From positions 62,001 through 126,000 of the forward strand of contig JAGTRU010000010.1 in NCBI GenBank assembly GCA_018261905.1: 64,000 nt of DNA, given 5' to 3'. Numbering within the stretch: position 1 is the stretch's first letter; each line of letters begins with the position of its first letter. The notes beneath the pieces are model-generated. The model did no database searches. It was not told the DNA's origin and worked only from the letters and a program-made list of their open reading frames with translations. This document shows, in pieces, positions 9,174 through 16,209 of the stretch. This DNA is from Pseudomonadota bacterium (GTDB taxonomy: Bacteria; Pseudomonadota; Gammaproteobacteria; Burkholderiales; Rhodocyclaceae). The position numbers and the translations under genes were made by a program.

Positions 9174-9361
9174 GTACACCTCCTGTGAGAAAAATCAAAA
9201 TATTTACTTTGCCCAGCGCCCGATTTCGTCGGGCCGCGCGGCTCGCATTGGGAGCACTGCGCTGCGCCGAGCACTGGAACGAGTTCGCGGCGTGGAGCGT
9301 TGACGAAAACGTTCAAGGTCAGGAGCGCTCTGTGGCATTTCCTGCGGCATCGGTTTCGGCA
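9174..9361. other. Gene-free stretch
   Basis: No supported gene. The text GCGCCCGATTTCGTCGGGC (around 9220) can fold into a short hairpin and GCACTGCGCTGCGCCGAGC follows it, loosely recalling the arms of the attC sites further right. Without flanking core sites I do not call it a recombination site. Confidence 0.3.
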
Positions 9362-9679
9362 TTAGCTATCCGGCGGCAATCGTTGGAACTGACGCATGGC
9401 CTCGTTGTGGAGCAAGGTTTTCGACGAAGTGAAAGCTTGCCGGCAACGCTTGAGTTCACAGGAAGACTCGCCAAACTGAATTTCTCGCGCGGTGATTTCC
9501 GCGCCTTCCTCCGGCGCCCCTAGTCTTTCGCTTGGTTTGGCCACCCACGCTGTGCAACTGGCGGCCGTCCCCCTTATCCCGTGAAACTGGGCCGGAATGG
9601 CTGTGTCAGCATTCACGCCGTTTGAAATTAGTGTCATGACCAATGCCGCTATGGCTGTCCGAGGCAGGTTCGACTTCAT
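9362..9679 (-). CDS. Small exported protein of unknown function
   Basis: 105 residues with a Sec signal peptide (MKSNLPRTAIAALVMTLI, cleavage probably after NGVNA). The mature protein is about 80 residues with three cysteines (ASCTAWV, SSCELKRC) and ends FQRLPPDS. No family recognised. It belongs to a run of minus-strand genes for small exported proteins. Confidence 0.6.
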   Translation of the reverse strand: MKSNLPRTAIAALVMTLISNGVNADTAIPAQFHGIRGTAASCTAWVAKPSERLGAPEEGAEITAREIQFGESSCELKRCRQAFTSSKTLLHNEAMRQFQRLPPDS

Positions 9680-9724
9680 CTCATTTCACCTTGTGTGCTC
9701 TGTGCATGTTGCCGGCTCCACATT

Positions 9725-10195
9725 TCACGGCCGAACTTCGCTTAATCCCGACGAGGAAACTTTGAACATCTTTGTTTGCGGCACGGAGGGACAGCACAGT
9801 GCGTCGTTGGGGCCAAGAGATAAACTATTTACCTCAACTATGCCTCCTGAAATCTTGATACCAGTGTCCGCAAGGCTACCCCTGCCGCCAATCTCGACGG
9901 GCGGCGTGACTCGTTCGCCGGAAAGAGCCACCATGTAACGAACCCAGTTGTTTAAGCAGGTGCCGGGTTTCGCTCGCGAATTTAGCGCAGCGCATGCACC
10001 TTCAGCGGTATAAATCGCTACGGTGATACCCCCTTCGGCCTTCACCGTCCGTGCGCCGCAGTATTCTGTGGCTCTCAGTGTGGCCATGTGATGGCGAATG
10101 GCCTTCTCGATTTCAACAGGCACAGCAGGACAACTCCCGGCTTGCGCACCAAGCGGAAACACGAGAAGGGAGAATATGGCGACGAAGGGTTTCAT
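9725..10195 (-). CDS. Exported cysteine-containing protein of unknown function
   Basis: About 156 residues from ATG 10195 (MKPFVAIFSLLVFPLGAQA, a clear Sec signal peptide). Mature cysteines occur in GSCPAVPVEIEKA, EYCGARTVKAEGG, GACAALNS, GTCLNNWVRYM and ALCCPSVP, implying disulphides in the periplasm. An in-frame ATG at 10229 would put about a dozen residues before the signal peptide and is less likely. No known domain identified. Confidence 0.65.
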   Translation of the reverse strand: MKPFVAIFSLLVFPLGAQAGSCPAVPVEIEKAIRHHMATLRATEYCGARTVKAEGGITVAIYTAEGACAALNSRAKPGTCLNNWVRYMVALSGERVTPPVEIGGRGSLADTGIKISGGIVEVNSLSLGPNDALCCPSVPQTKMFKVSSSGLSEVRP

Positions 10196-10232
10196 TGCGA
10201 GCAGCCAGTTGACCGAGTAATTAGGCATTGGC

Positions 10233-10769
10233 TTATTGCGAATGCCCGGCGTCCCGCACTGCCTGATTAGCATCCATTTCTTGACAACGGAAGCGTGCTA
10301 ATTGTCGGGCGGGAGTGCGTTTGAGACGAGGTGCGGCAGTTTTTTCTTCGGTGGCGTCGTATGGAGATTCAACGCTACAACCGAGCTTCGATGCGATACC
10401 TCGCAGTGATTGTGTTGTTCCATTGACAGCAACGACAAGAGCGAGGCCGGGATTGACACAGCAGCCCGCATAATCGGTCATGTGCTCATGCTCTACGACA
10501 ACTACAGTGAGCCCCGAGTAGGTTGTTTTCCCGTTGGTGGCGTAGTAATCCATGTAGTCCATTCGTCCCGCCGGCTCTGCAGAAATATGACCCATGGCCT
10601 TTAGCTTGGCGATGACATGCTGTGCAGTTCCTTTGCGCTCCCCTTTTTTAAAGTCAAGCTGCGCAGAACTGTTGAATAGACCAGTAATGTCATTGGATTG
10701 TGCATACGTAAGTTCTGCCCATAGAAGACCGCATATGGCAAGAACAATTGCTCCTGTTTTTGTTTTCAT
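10233..10769 (-). CDS. Exported protein of unknown function, candidate last cassette gene
   Basis: 178 residues with a Sec signal peptide (MKTKTGAIVLAICGLLWAEL, cleavage after TYA). The mature part includes KGTAQHVIAKLKAMGHISAE and paired cysteines in YAGCCVNPGLALVV. The final 30 residues (rich in Arg, Ala and Gln) look like read-through into non-coding sequence, as happens in neighbouring cassettes whose frames run into an attC. It starts 25 bases from the first attC-like core, which is the normal spacing for a cassette gene; however, no attC could be found at its 3' end. Confidence 0.6.
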   Translation of the reverse strand: MKTKTGAIVLAICGLLWAELTYAQSNDITGLFNSSAQLDFKKGERKGTAQHVIAKLKAMGHISAEPAGRMDYMDYYATNGKTTYSGLTVVVVEHEHMTDYAGCCVNPGLALVVAVNGTTQSLRGIASKLGCSVESPYDATEEKTAAPRLKRTPARQLARFRCQEMDANQAVRDAGHSQ

Positions 10770-10793
10770 AATTCGACGGTTGGTGGGGGGGAT

Positions 10794-10864
10794 GCCTAAG
10801 GTTCAAGCTCAGGGAGGCTGCGCGGCTTTATCGTGCAGCCTCCCCAGCACCGCGAGGTTGGAGA
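10794..10864 (-). repeat. attC-like site 1 (left-most)
   Basis: GCCTAAG (10794-10800) and GTTGGAG (10858-10864) are the degenerate outer cores. Inside is a perfect 10-bp stem, GGGAGGCTGC (10812-10821) with GCAGCCTCCC (10835-10844), around the loop GCGGCTTTATCGT, which is shared almost letter for letter with the loops of sites 3, 4 and 6. Confidence 0.6.
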
Positions 10865-11383
10865 GCTAGCGCGCAGGGCCAATAGCGCGAAGCCTACGAC
10901 TACGGCGGGTAAACAAACCCACAGCAGTTCTGATTTGATGACCGCAACACCTCTTACACTAAACAGACGGTGCAGACTTAATGGAGAAACTTCAATGACC
11001 GGCCAGGGAGCGAAGAACCTTTCAGCGGACCAAGGCCACCACAAAGCCACGCCTAAGCCGCCATTGGTGAACATGTCAAGGAGGGGGTGCGACACAGCCG
11101 CGAGGCCCAAAAAAATGAAAGCAGCGAACCGAGAACTACGCAACGAAGGCGCCCAGGCTAAGGCTAGAAGAGCAAGCGCCAGTGCAAAAACAAGCGAGTG
11201 ACTGAAGCCACGATGGCCGAGCGCATGCGAGTAGGCCACGTTGAGACGAAAGGCCAAGACGTCAAGGTCGGGAAGCGCGGCGGCGACAACGCCAGCCACT
11301 AGCAGCCGTGTCGGAACAGCACCCCTGCCGAGGCCAAAGCCAAGAGCTAAAGGGACGGCAACATGAGAGAAAATGGTTGGCAC
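10796..11383 (-). CDS. Membrane-bound metal-dependent hydrolase, DUF457/YdjM-like
   Basis: About 195 residues, with several membrane segments and the metal-site pattern of the LexA-regulated inner-membrane hydrolases: PTIFSHVAVPLALG at the start, ALPDLDVLAFR, HALGHRGFSHSL and SHPLLDMFTNGG, giving the His/Asp set. I prefer the GTG at 11383, since homologues begin near PTIFSH; an ATG at 11401 would lie inside the upstream attC. The last ~25 residues are encoded by attC sequence, so the stop was probably acquired from the recombination site. Cassette gene; substrate unknown. Confidence 0.72.
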   Translation of the reverse strand: MPTIFSHVAVPLALGFGLGRGAVPTRLLVAGVVAAALPDLDVLAFRLNVAYSHALGHRGFSHSLVFALALALLALAWAPSLRSSRFAAFIFLGLAAVSHPLLDMFTNGGLGVALWWPWSAERFFAPWPVIEVSPLSLHRLFSVRGVAVIKSELLWVCLPAVVVGFALLALRASSPTSRCWGGCTIKPRSLPELEP

Positions 11384-11389
11384 TTTGTG

Positions 11390-11483
11390 CTCTCTAATCA
11401 TCTTGAGGGGCGGCCGGAGGGAGAAGCTCGTAGGGTACCTGCAAGCGTGGCTTGCAGACCGTCCCATGGAAGCGATGGTTAGA
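11390..11483 (-). repeat. attC-like site 2
   Basis: Right core GTTAGAG (11477-11483) and a degenerate left core near CTCTAAT (about 11391). The internal hairpin CTGCAAGC (11439-11446) / GCTTGCAG (11450-11457) has a 3-base loop. The stop codon of the alpha/beta hydrolase lies within the right core. This site is unlike its neighbours in sequence, so the cassette may have a different source. Confidence 0.5.
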
Positions 11484-12174
11484 GCCCACGGCGGATACCC
11501 ATGAACTCTGCGACCTGGGAAGCCACAGGCGACGGCAACACCTGAAGCAGAAAGTGAGGAGAGGTGAACTCAACAACCTTGGTTTGCGGCGCAAGAGAAA
11601 CAACGCTCAAGGACGAGGCGGCGGAGACCACACGATCTTCGGACGCACGGAGATAGAGCAACGGAACTCGGACCCAAGCAAGAGAAGCAGAGACATCGAC
11701 AGACAGCACGGCACGGGCCCGCGCACGAAGAACTGGTGCGGCTATCGAGGCGAGGGACTTGGAAAGAGCGCCAAGCAGTGCGGAGGAACTGAAGCGGCCG
11801 AGTACAAAGAAGCCAAGAAGGCGAACCGGCATAAACGAAACAGGAAACGCCCCGACCAAGGGCCGCAAGAACGCCAGCATTGGAATAGGGTTGCGGGCGA
11901 AGGAGCAGCAGAGAACCAGCCCAAGCAACCCCGCAGGAGAAGAAGCGGCAATAGAGATGCCAATTGGCCCGGAGAAAGATTCGGCCAGCAGATAGAACGG
12001 CTGATCTTGCGGCAGACAGGAACGGGCAATGGCCTCCAACTCGGAGTAGCCAAGGGGAGTGTCAGTTGGGTAAGACACCACGATGACCTTTACCTCTGGC
12101 CCGAAGGAAGCTGCAAAGTCCGCAAACAGCAGACCTGTGCCATCGAGACCAGGAAGCAAGACCAAGGCGACCAT
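11479..12174 (-). CDS. Alpha/beta-hydrolase fold protein (cassette gene)
   Basis: About 231 residues. The N-terminal VALVLLPGLDGTGLLFADF supplies the oxyanion-hole strand, YLLAESFSGPIG is the nucleophile elbow (Ser in ESFSG), SEDRVVSAAS near residue 190 holds the likely acid and SPHFLLQ the catalytic His. No signal peptide. A TTG at 12189 lies in the core of the preceding attC; the ATG at 12174 is a better start. It sits between two attC-like sites and so is a single-gene cassette. Esterase or lipase-like activity is plausible but the substrate is unknown. Confidence 0.75.
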   Translation of the reverse strand: MVALVLLPGLDGTGLLFADFAASFGPEVKVIVVSYPTDTPLGYSELEAIARSCLPQDQPFYLLAESFSGPIGISIAASSPAGLLGLVLCCSFARNPIPMLAFLRPLVGAFPVSFMPVRLLGFFVLGRFSSSALLGALSKSLASIAAPVLRARARAVLSVDVSASLAWVRVPLLYLRASEDRVVSAASSLSVVSLAPQTKVVEFTSPHFLLQVLPSPVASQVAEFMGIRRGL

Positions 12175-12183
12175 TGGGTTTGG

Positions 12184-12254
12184 GTTCAACGGTCAAGGTA
12201 ACCGGCGCTGCGCAGCTTCATCGCGCAGCGTCCGTGTTGACCGCAGGGTTAGCG
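12184..12254 (-). repeat. attC-like site 3
   Basis: Outer cores GTTCAAC (12184-12190) and GTTAGCG (12248-12254). Between them GGCGCTGCGCAGCTTCATCG and GCGCAGCGTCC match the arms and loop of sites 4 and 6. The last codons of the parvulin gene lie inside the site. Confidence 0.7.
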
Positions 12255-13168
12255 TTCTTAATGGGAAGCCTCCCGGAATTGCACGCATATTCAAAGAGCT
12301 GAACTTCTGATTGTGTTGTGTCGATTGCCCTCAGCTGAAGTTTTTGCAGAGGAATATGAATGTCGACCAATTTCCTACCTGTCGCGGCTCTTCCCTCAAA
12401 CTCAGCTAAATCGGCGCGCCCAATCAATTTCCGCTCACAGTCAAATGCCCAACTATCTCTCAGTGACCTTGCGCAAACCATTGGCGCAGGTGTCGCCATT
12501 AGCTTGCCGTATACATATTCCGTGTGACGAGTGACAACCCTAATCGTTTCACTCAACGAGCGAATATGTCTGTTGATATACAGAAGGTTTCGCTCCCCAT
12601 CCATTAACGGGCCTTGCCACTCGTCACCGATCAACGGAAATATCTCATCGGGAAGCGATGCTCGATCTATCGGCTGCAACCCCAAGGAGAGAGGCTTCAT
12701 GCTAATTGAACCCGCTTTTCTGATCGAGACCTCGAGTGATCGGCGGCAAATTTCATTTACAGGCTTAGACCGAAAGGTTGTTACATAGGAAAGGTGCCAT
12801 CCAAAATCTGACTTAAACGGTCCTGTGACTTCGTTCGGATGGCTTCCAAACACTGCTTTCTCGAAACCTTCAACCATTTCGCCTTCCATCACTTGGCCGA
12901 GATAACCGCCGGCGCGAGAACTACCTCCATCAATACTCGCCCGACGAGCGACCTCTTTGAATTTGGAGAACTGTTTCGATGCCGGTTGTTCTTTGATCTC
13001 ACTGTAAAATCGTCTGGCAACGGCTTCCTCTTTTACGAGTATGTGATAGGTATCAGCAGTTCGTACCTGCCCAGATTCATCAGGCCTAGGTTTTGACTGT
13101 GCAATAGCCGTCCACGAAGAGGAGGCAAAAAACGAGGCAAGCGCGACGAAGAGAATGTTTCTTAGCAT
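12218..13168 (-). CDS. Exported parvulin-type peptidyl-prolyl isomerase (cassette gene)
   Basis: 316 residues. A Sec signal peptide (MLRNILFVALASFFASSSWT, cut near AIAQ) is followed by a parvulin domain at about residues 35-130: TYHILVKEEAVARRF, SRAGGYLGQVMEGEMV, GFEKAVFGSHPNEVTGPFKS and GWHLSYV are the canonical blocks. Residues 135-316 form a second region, with scattered cysteines, that I do not recognise. The family helps fold envelope proteins. Flanked by attC-like sites on both sides, it is carried as a mobile cassette, and its C-terminus is encoded by attC bases. Confidence 0.85.
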   Translation of the reverse strand: MLRNILFVALASFFASSSWTAIAQSKPRPDESGQVRTADTYHILVKEEAVARRFYSEIKEQPASKQFSKFKEVARRASIDGGSSRAGGYLGQVMEGEMVEGFEKAVFGSHPNEVTGPFKSDFGWHLSYVTTFRSKPVNEICRRSLEVSIRKAGSISMKPLSLGLQPIDRASLPDEIFPLIGDEWQGPLMDGERNLLYINRHIRSLSETIRVVTRHTEYVYGKLMATPAPMVCARSLRDSWAFDCERKLIGRADLAEFEGRAATGRKLVDIHIPLQKLQLRAIDTTQSEVQLFEYACNSGRLPIKNANPAVNTDAAR

Positions 13169-13185
13169 ATTGAGGTCAATGAGAA

Positions 13186-13272
13186 CGCTATCGTGAAGCT
13201 AACAGGCGCTGCGCGGCTTTATCGCGCAGCGTCCAGCGACCGAAGGGAGCGTGGTTGAGCGCCGGGTTAGAA
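13186..13272 (-). repeat. attC-like site 4
   Basis: Right core GTTAGAA (13266-13272); the left core is worn (CGCTATC where site 6 has GCCTAAC) but is followed by the same GTGAAGCTAAC. Arms GCGCTGCGCG and CGCGCAGCGTC with the loop GCTTTAT are almost identical to site 6. Confidence 0.75.
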
Positions 13273-13273
13273 C

Positions 13274-13870
13274 TCATTCCTCTACCCGCTTCTTGAAAGC
13301 CTCAAGGGTTTGCACAGCCAACTCGTCATCACTTGCTAGTCGCGCGACGCCGATCACGGCTAATGAGGCGATGATTTCAGCGAATTTCAGCACTTCAAGA
13401 ACTTCCTCTCGGGAGTAATTTGCTTCGATTCCGTCCTCGGTGTTCCAGCGCTGCACATGAAGCCCACCAGTATGCGTATAGGCGCACATTGATTTCCATG
13501 TCTGTTGCTTGATTTGCGACAGAACCTTTTCGTTGAATGATTCGACCATTTCTAGCTCAGCCAACAGGCAATCGACTTTAGGGGGTTCTTTTCCTCGAAG
13601 AAATGCATCAACGATCAGATCGCTTGCGCATTGCGATAGCCACTCGCCACGGATATAGGCTTCGAATTCGATTCGGAGGAGAGCGAAGAACGAAGCGAAA
13701 AGTCTTTCTTCGATAAGCAGAACGATTGCATGGTGATGATCCTGCGCAATTGCGAAGCACGAACCTGCTGCGCGCGTGCGATTGGTACTCGGCAGGTCAA
13801 GCTCGTGGACGGACTGCCGTAACTGCTCGACGTAACTTCCTGCGCGTTCAAGTTCCTCTGTGGTCAGCAT
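13274..13870 (-). CDS. Cassette gene, hypothetical protein (DUF5677/DUF6988-like)
   Basis: 198 residues, mainly helical, no signal or membrane segments. Segments such as IVLLIEERLFASFFALLRIE, EAYIRGEWLSQCAS and MCAYTHTGGLHVQRWN recall a group of uncharacterised proteins often seen in integron cassettes, but I name the family with low certainty. It starts at an ATG directly after an attC-like core and ends next to the following one, so the gene fills its cassette. Function unknown. Confidence 0.7.
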   Translation of the reverse strand: MLTTEELERAGSYVEQLRQSVHELDLPSTNRTRAAGSCFAIAQDHHHAIVLLIEERLFASFFALLRIEFEAYIRGEWLSQCASDLIVDAFLRGKEPPKVDCLLAELEMVESFNEKVLSQIKQQTWKSMCAYTHTGGLHVQRWNTEDGIEANYSREEVLEVLKFAEIIASLAVIGVARLASDDELAVQTLEAFKKRVEE

Positions 13871-13873
13871 GAG

Positions 13874-13918
13874 TTCTAACGCCCTAGTTAACCGTCCGCG
13901 TTGAACGCCGAGTTAGGC
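13874..13918 (-). repeat. attC-like site 5 (short)
   Basis: TTCTAAC (13874-13880) and GTTAGGC (13912-13918) enclose only about 31 bases, so this is near the short limit for attC. The inner arms are poorly paired. It lies in exactly the expected place between two cassette genes. Confidence 0.55.
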
Positions 13919-14007
13919 TGGGGCGCGAAGTGGAAGGTGTATGCATGACGAAAAACGGAGCGAAATCGGGATTGAACGATAGGCTTCCCACGTTGCACCT
14001 GAGGGAT

Positions 14008-14625
14008 TTATGCATTTGACGCAGGCCGCCCTGCGGATGTGCGCAGTCGGTGGATGTACTGGTCGACCTTTGCCTCGAACTGATTAAGGTAATGTAAATG
14101 CGCTCGACCTTCGTCGAGTGTGCGAGCTTTTTTGATGCTCATAAGGATCTCTTGGCATTGGGCCTCCGTCGCGCCGTCCGCACCATAAAGAATCCCTGCT
14201 GGCCACTCATGCTCACTGTACCGGAACCAAGCAATCAGGTGCTCAAGCAGACGCGTCTTGGCTTTTGGATCATTGGGAATGAGTTCTAGCCGACGCTCAG
14301 CCAGTTGCATTTCTGTTTGGTAGCCGACTTGCGACCAAAGATGGTCGGCCTTATACAGGTTTTGAGCGCAGCGCTCTAGCACTTCAATGCACCAAGGATC
14401 AGACCTTTGGTGCCCGACCAAGAGTACGGGGAACATAACGCCTTCAAAAAGTTCGTGACGAACTGCGTGGCCGAACGTGCGATTAACCATGTACCAGCGT
14501 GTCCATTCTTTGCGCTCTTCATCGGTGGAGAACGTTCCTATGAACTTGGCAATCAGCGCTGTTGCCAAACCCTTGTTTCCCTGTTCTTTGGCAGCCTCGT
14601 ACTGCTCAAAAAGTGCTTGTTCCAT
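14008..14625 (-). CDS. Cassette gene, hypothetical helical protein
   Basis: 205 residues, rich in charged helices with no signal peptide or membrane span. Features include NKGLATALIAKFIGTFSTDE, KEWTRWYMVNRTFGHAVRHE and the repeat-like TEMQLAERRLELIPNDPKAK, which may be TPR-like. No function assigned. It begins 4 bases after a GCCTAAC core (14630-14636) and is followed by about 90 non-coding bases before attC site 5. Confidence 0.68.
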   Translation of the reverse strand: MEQALFEQYEAAKEQGNKGLATALIAKFIGTFSTDEERKEWTRWYMVNRTFGHAVRHELFEGVMFPVLLVGHQRSDPWCIEVLERCAQNLYKADHLWSQVGYQTEMQLAERRLELIPNDPKAKTRLLEHLIAWFRYSEHEWPAGILYGADGATEAQCQEILMSIKKARTLDEGRAHLHYLNQFEAKVDQYIHRLRTSAGRPASNA

Positions 14626-14664
14626 GAAGGCCTAACGAATAGAAAAGGCGCGTGTTTGCGAAAA

Positions 14665-14751
14665 GCCTAACGTGAAGCTAACCGGCGCTGCGCGGCTTTA
14701 TCGCGCAGCGTCCAGCGACTGAAAGGAGCGAGGTTGAGCGCCATGTTAGGC
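14665..14751 (-). repeat. attC-like site 6 (best conserved)
   Basis: GCCTAAC (14665-14671) and GTTAGGC (14745-14751) are perfect inverse cores. The inner stem CGCTGCGCG/CGCGCAGCG and the outer GGCGCT/AGCGCC arms fold around GCTTTAT. A second GCCTAAC at 14630-14636 lies just beyond it, perhaps the trace of a deleted cassette. The stop codon of the next gene falls in the right core. Confidence 0.85.
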
Positions 14752-15051
14752 AGCACCCGTGCGCAACCGTCGTTGTGTGGCGCAGAGATCATGGAAGCAT
14801 TGCTCGCAAACCACTCGAAAGTCGGCAACCGGTTCGGTTTCTTCATTCCAACCGCCTCCTTTCTCGTAAGCAGAATCACACTCATTGCACCAAGCCATGA
14901 GATCACCTAATTGCCTTTTGGAAGGGTCGAATTGAGCTTGGACCCATCCAATGTAGACGGAGGATGATGTTCCAGCCTCGCGGAGATGTTGACAAGCAAT
15001 CGCTGGCAGATTCGCCCCGTGCGCCTTGCATTTCACGCGTTGATCTTGCAT
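14746..15051 (-). CDS. Cassette gene, Cys-rich hypothetical protein
   Basis: 101 residues. Cysteines and histidines in CKAHG, ACQHL, WCNECDSAYEK and VCEQCFHDLC make at least two CxxC-type pairs, suggesting a zinc-ribbon protein. No signal peptide. The ATG at 15049-15051 lies about 17 bases from attC site 7. I cannot assign a family. The stop lies in the attC site 6 core, as expected for a compact cassette. Confidence 0.7.
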   Translation of the reverse strand: MQDQRVKCKAHGANLPAIACQHLREAGTSSSVYIGWVQAQFDPSKRQLGDLMAWCNECDSAYEKGGGWNEETEPVADFRVVCEQCFHDLCATQRRLRTGAA

Positions 15052-15067
15052 ACCGAATCTCTGTTTT

Positions 15068-15136
15068 GCCTAACGTTTGAGTTGAGGGACCTCGCGCAGC
15101 TTTTCGCGCGAGGTCCCTTCGAACGATGGGTTGGGC
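15068..15136 (-). repeat. attC-like site 7
   Basis: GCCTAAC (15068-15074) and GTTGGGC (15130-15136) flank a perfect 13-bp stem, AGGGACCTCGCGC (15085-15097) with GCGCGAGGTCCCT (15106-15118), loop AGCTTTTC. Confidence 0.85.
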
Positions 15137-15137
15137 A

Positions 15138-15572
15138 CTATAGCTCCCTCAGCAAAAGCACGAAATCATCTCGCATTCGGAATATTGGAGCATTCCCAAC
15201 GGTTACATCTTGAACGTAACCAGCTTCGGAAAGCAACGAAACTTGGTTCTTAAGGTTAGGATGCTCTGACACGAAATACGCAAAACGAGGTTTGCTGCTG
15301 TTGAATGAAATGCCTTTAGTCGCCAACACTACGAATTCTCGAATGGTCGCAGACTGATCCATTTTCAAATCGCTGGCCATCTCCTGGAATAGCAGCGGCA
15401 TCAGGCCATTTAAGTTGGCAAAACGTTTCTTCTCGTCTGAGACTTTCTTCTGTTCTCGCCTTTGATCCGTAAAACGGTCGGCAAGGTACTGCCCAGCGCT
15501 ACCAACAGCGGCGCCGCCAAGAAATGTGGCGAGATACGAAACATCCAATAGAGAGGCGGGATCAAATGGCAT
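15138..15572 (-). CDS. Cassette gene, small membrane-associated hypothetical protein
   Basis: About 144 residues from ATG 15572 (MPFDPASLLDVSYLATFLGG); a TTG at 15593 lies inside the recombination core and is rejected. One weakly hydrophobic segment near the N-terminus (SYLATFLGGAAVGSAG) could be a membrane anchor; a basic stretch QRREQKKVSDEKKRFA follows. The rest is unrecognised. It is the first gene after the strong promoter, hence probably the best expressed of the array. Confidence 0.65.
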   Translation of the reverse strand: MPFDPASLLDVSYLATFLGGAAVGSAGQYLADRFTDQRREQKKVSDEKKRFANLNGLMPLLFQEMASDLKMDQSATIREFVVLATKGISFNSSKPRFAYFVSEHPNLKNQVSLLSEAGYVQDVTVGNAPIFRMRDDFVLLLREL

Positions 15573-15587
15573 GGCGATATCTATGGT

Positions 15588-15670
15588 GCCCAACGAATAG
15601 CGTTTATCCGCCGACGCGGACGAGTTTGAATAGGGCAGGAAGTCATATCGGCGGATAAACCTCGTTGGAC
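15588..15670 (-). repeat. attC-like site 8 (promoter-proximal)
   Basis: GCCCAAC (15588-15594) and GTTGGAC (15664-15670) flank a perfect 13-bp inverted repeat GTTTATCCGCCGA (15601-15613) / TCGGCGGATAAAC (about 15648-15660). It lies in the position where an attI would be expected but has the two-armed form of an attC, so a cassette or the attI itself may have been lost here. Confidence 0.75.
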
Positions 15671-15700
15671 TGGACCGCCGGACGGGCGATGGTTATGGGG

Positions 15701-15728
15701 ATTGTAAGGAGAGGCTGTTCGAAGTCAA
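15701..15728 (-). promoter_or_regulatory. Sigma-70 promoter reading into the cassette array (Pc-like)
   Basis: Minus-strand TTGACT (15728-15723), 16 bases, TACAAT (15706-15701). This is close to consensus, stands about 30 bases from the first recombination site, and points leftward into all seven cassette genes, as an integron Pc promoter would. Confidence 0.65.
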
Positions 15729-16209
15729 TCGTATGGCATGAAGCAACGTGAAGTCGATGGCATATGTGTCAGGTATTCTGGCCAGGCGCCGTCTATCTGA
15801 TCAGTGCTTCGGCTGACGATAGCCGCCCAGTAAAGGTTTCATCCGCTCTTCCCTGGTTTTTTCCAAGGATGGCCGGCGCTGAAACTCGGCGTGGAAACGT
15901 GATCGTTAGCAGAGCAGCCGGATATTCTCGGCGCACGCCGTATGCGCCGGTCGGCATGGCGCCCATGAAAGCCTGTAGCTGTGGGGGAAATGCCGTTTTC
16001 TGCATTTGTTTAGCGGGCCATTTTCTGGTTGAACGCGGCGGCGGAAGCGATCTGCCACGCAAAAGTCTGCAAGCATAATGGCGCGCCCTCTTCATGTCGA
16101 GTGTATATGCGTGCGGGGTCTTGGCGCGTGCTTGCCACTGGCGGCACGGCCCTTGTCCGACTGGCCGACGGCAGATCGTTTTTCGCCGTGAGCGCTGCTT
16201 AGTCGCGCT
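15729..16209. other. Gene-free region next to the cassette array
   Basis: Two overlapping open frames on opposite strands (15764-16078 plus, 15793-16095 minus) have no ribosome-binding site and no recognisable motif. In particular no tyrosine-recombinase boxes (RHSFATHLL-type or GLGH) can be found in any frame, so this is not a readable intI remnant. Confidence 0.5.

Noticed and set aside
11452..12201. A 249-codon plus-strand frame over the alpha/beta hydrolase
   Set aside because: Arg/Asn/Lys-rich with no motif; the minus strand has the nucleophile elbow, catalytic residues and the same direction as the other cassettes.
15729..16209. Candidate integron integrase remnant
   Set aside because: No tyrosine-recombinase motif could be read in six frames; the two open frames lack ribosome-binding sites.
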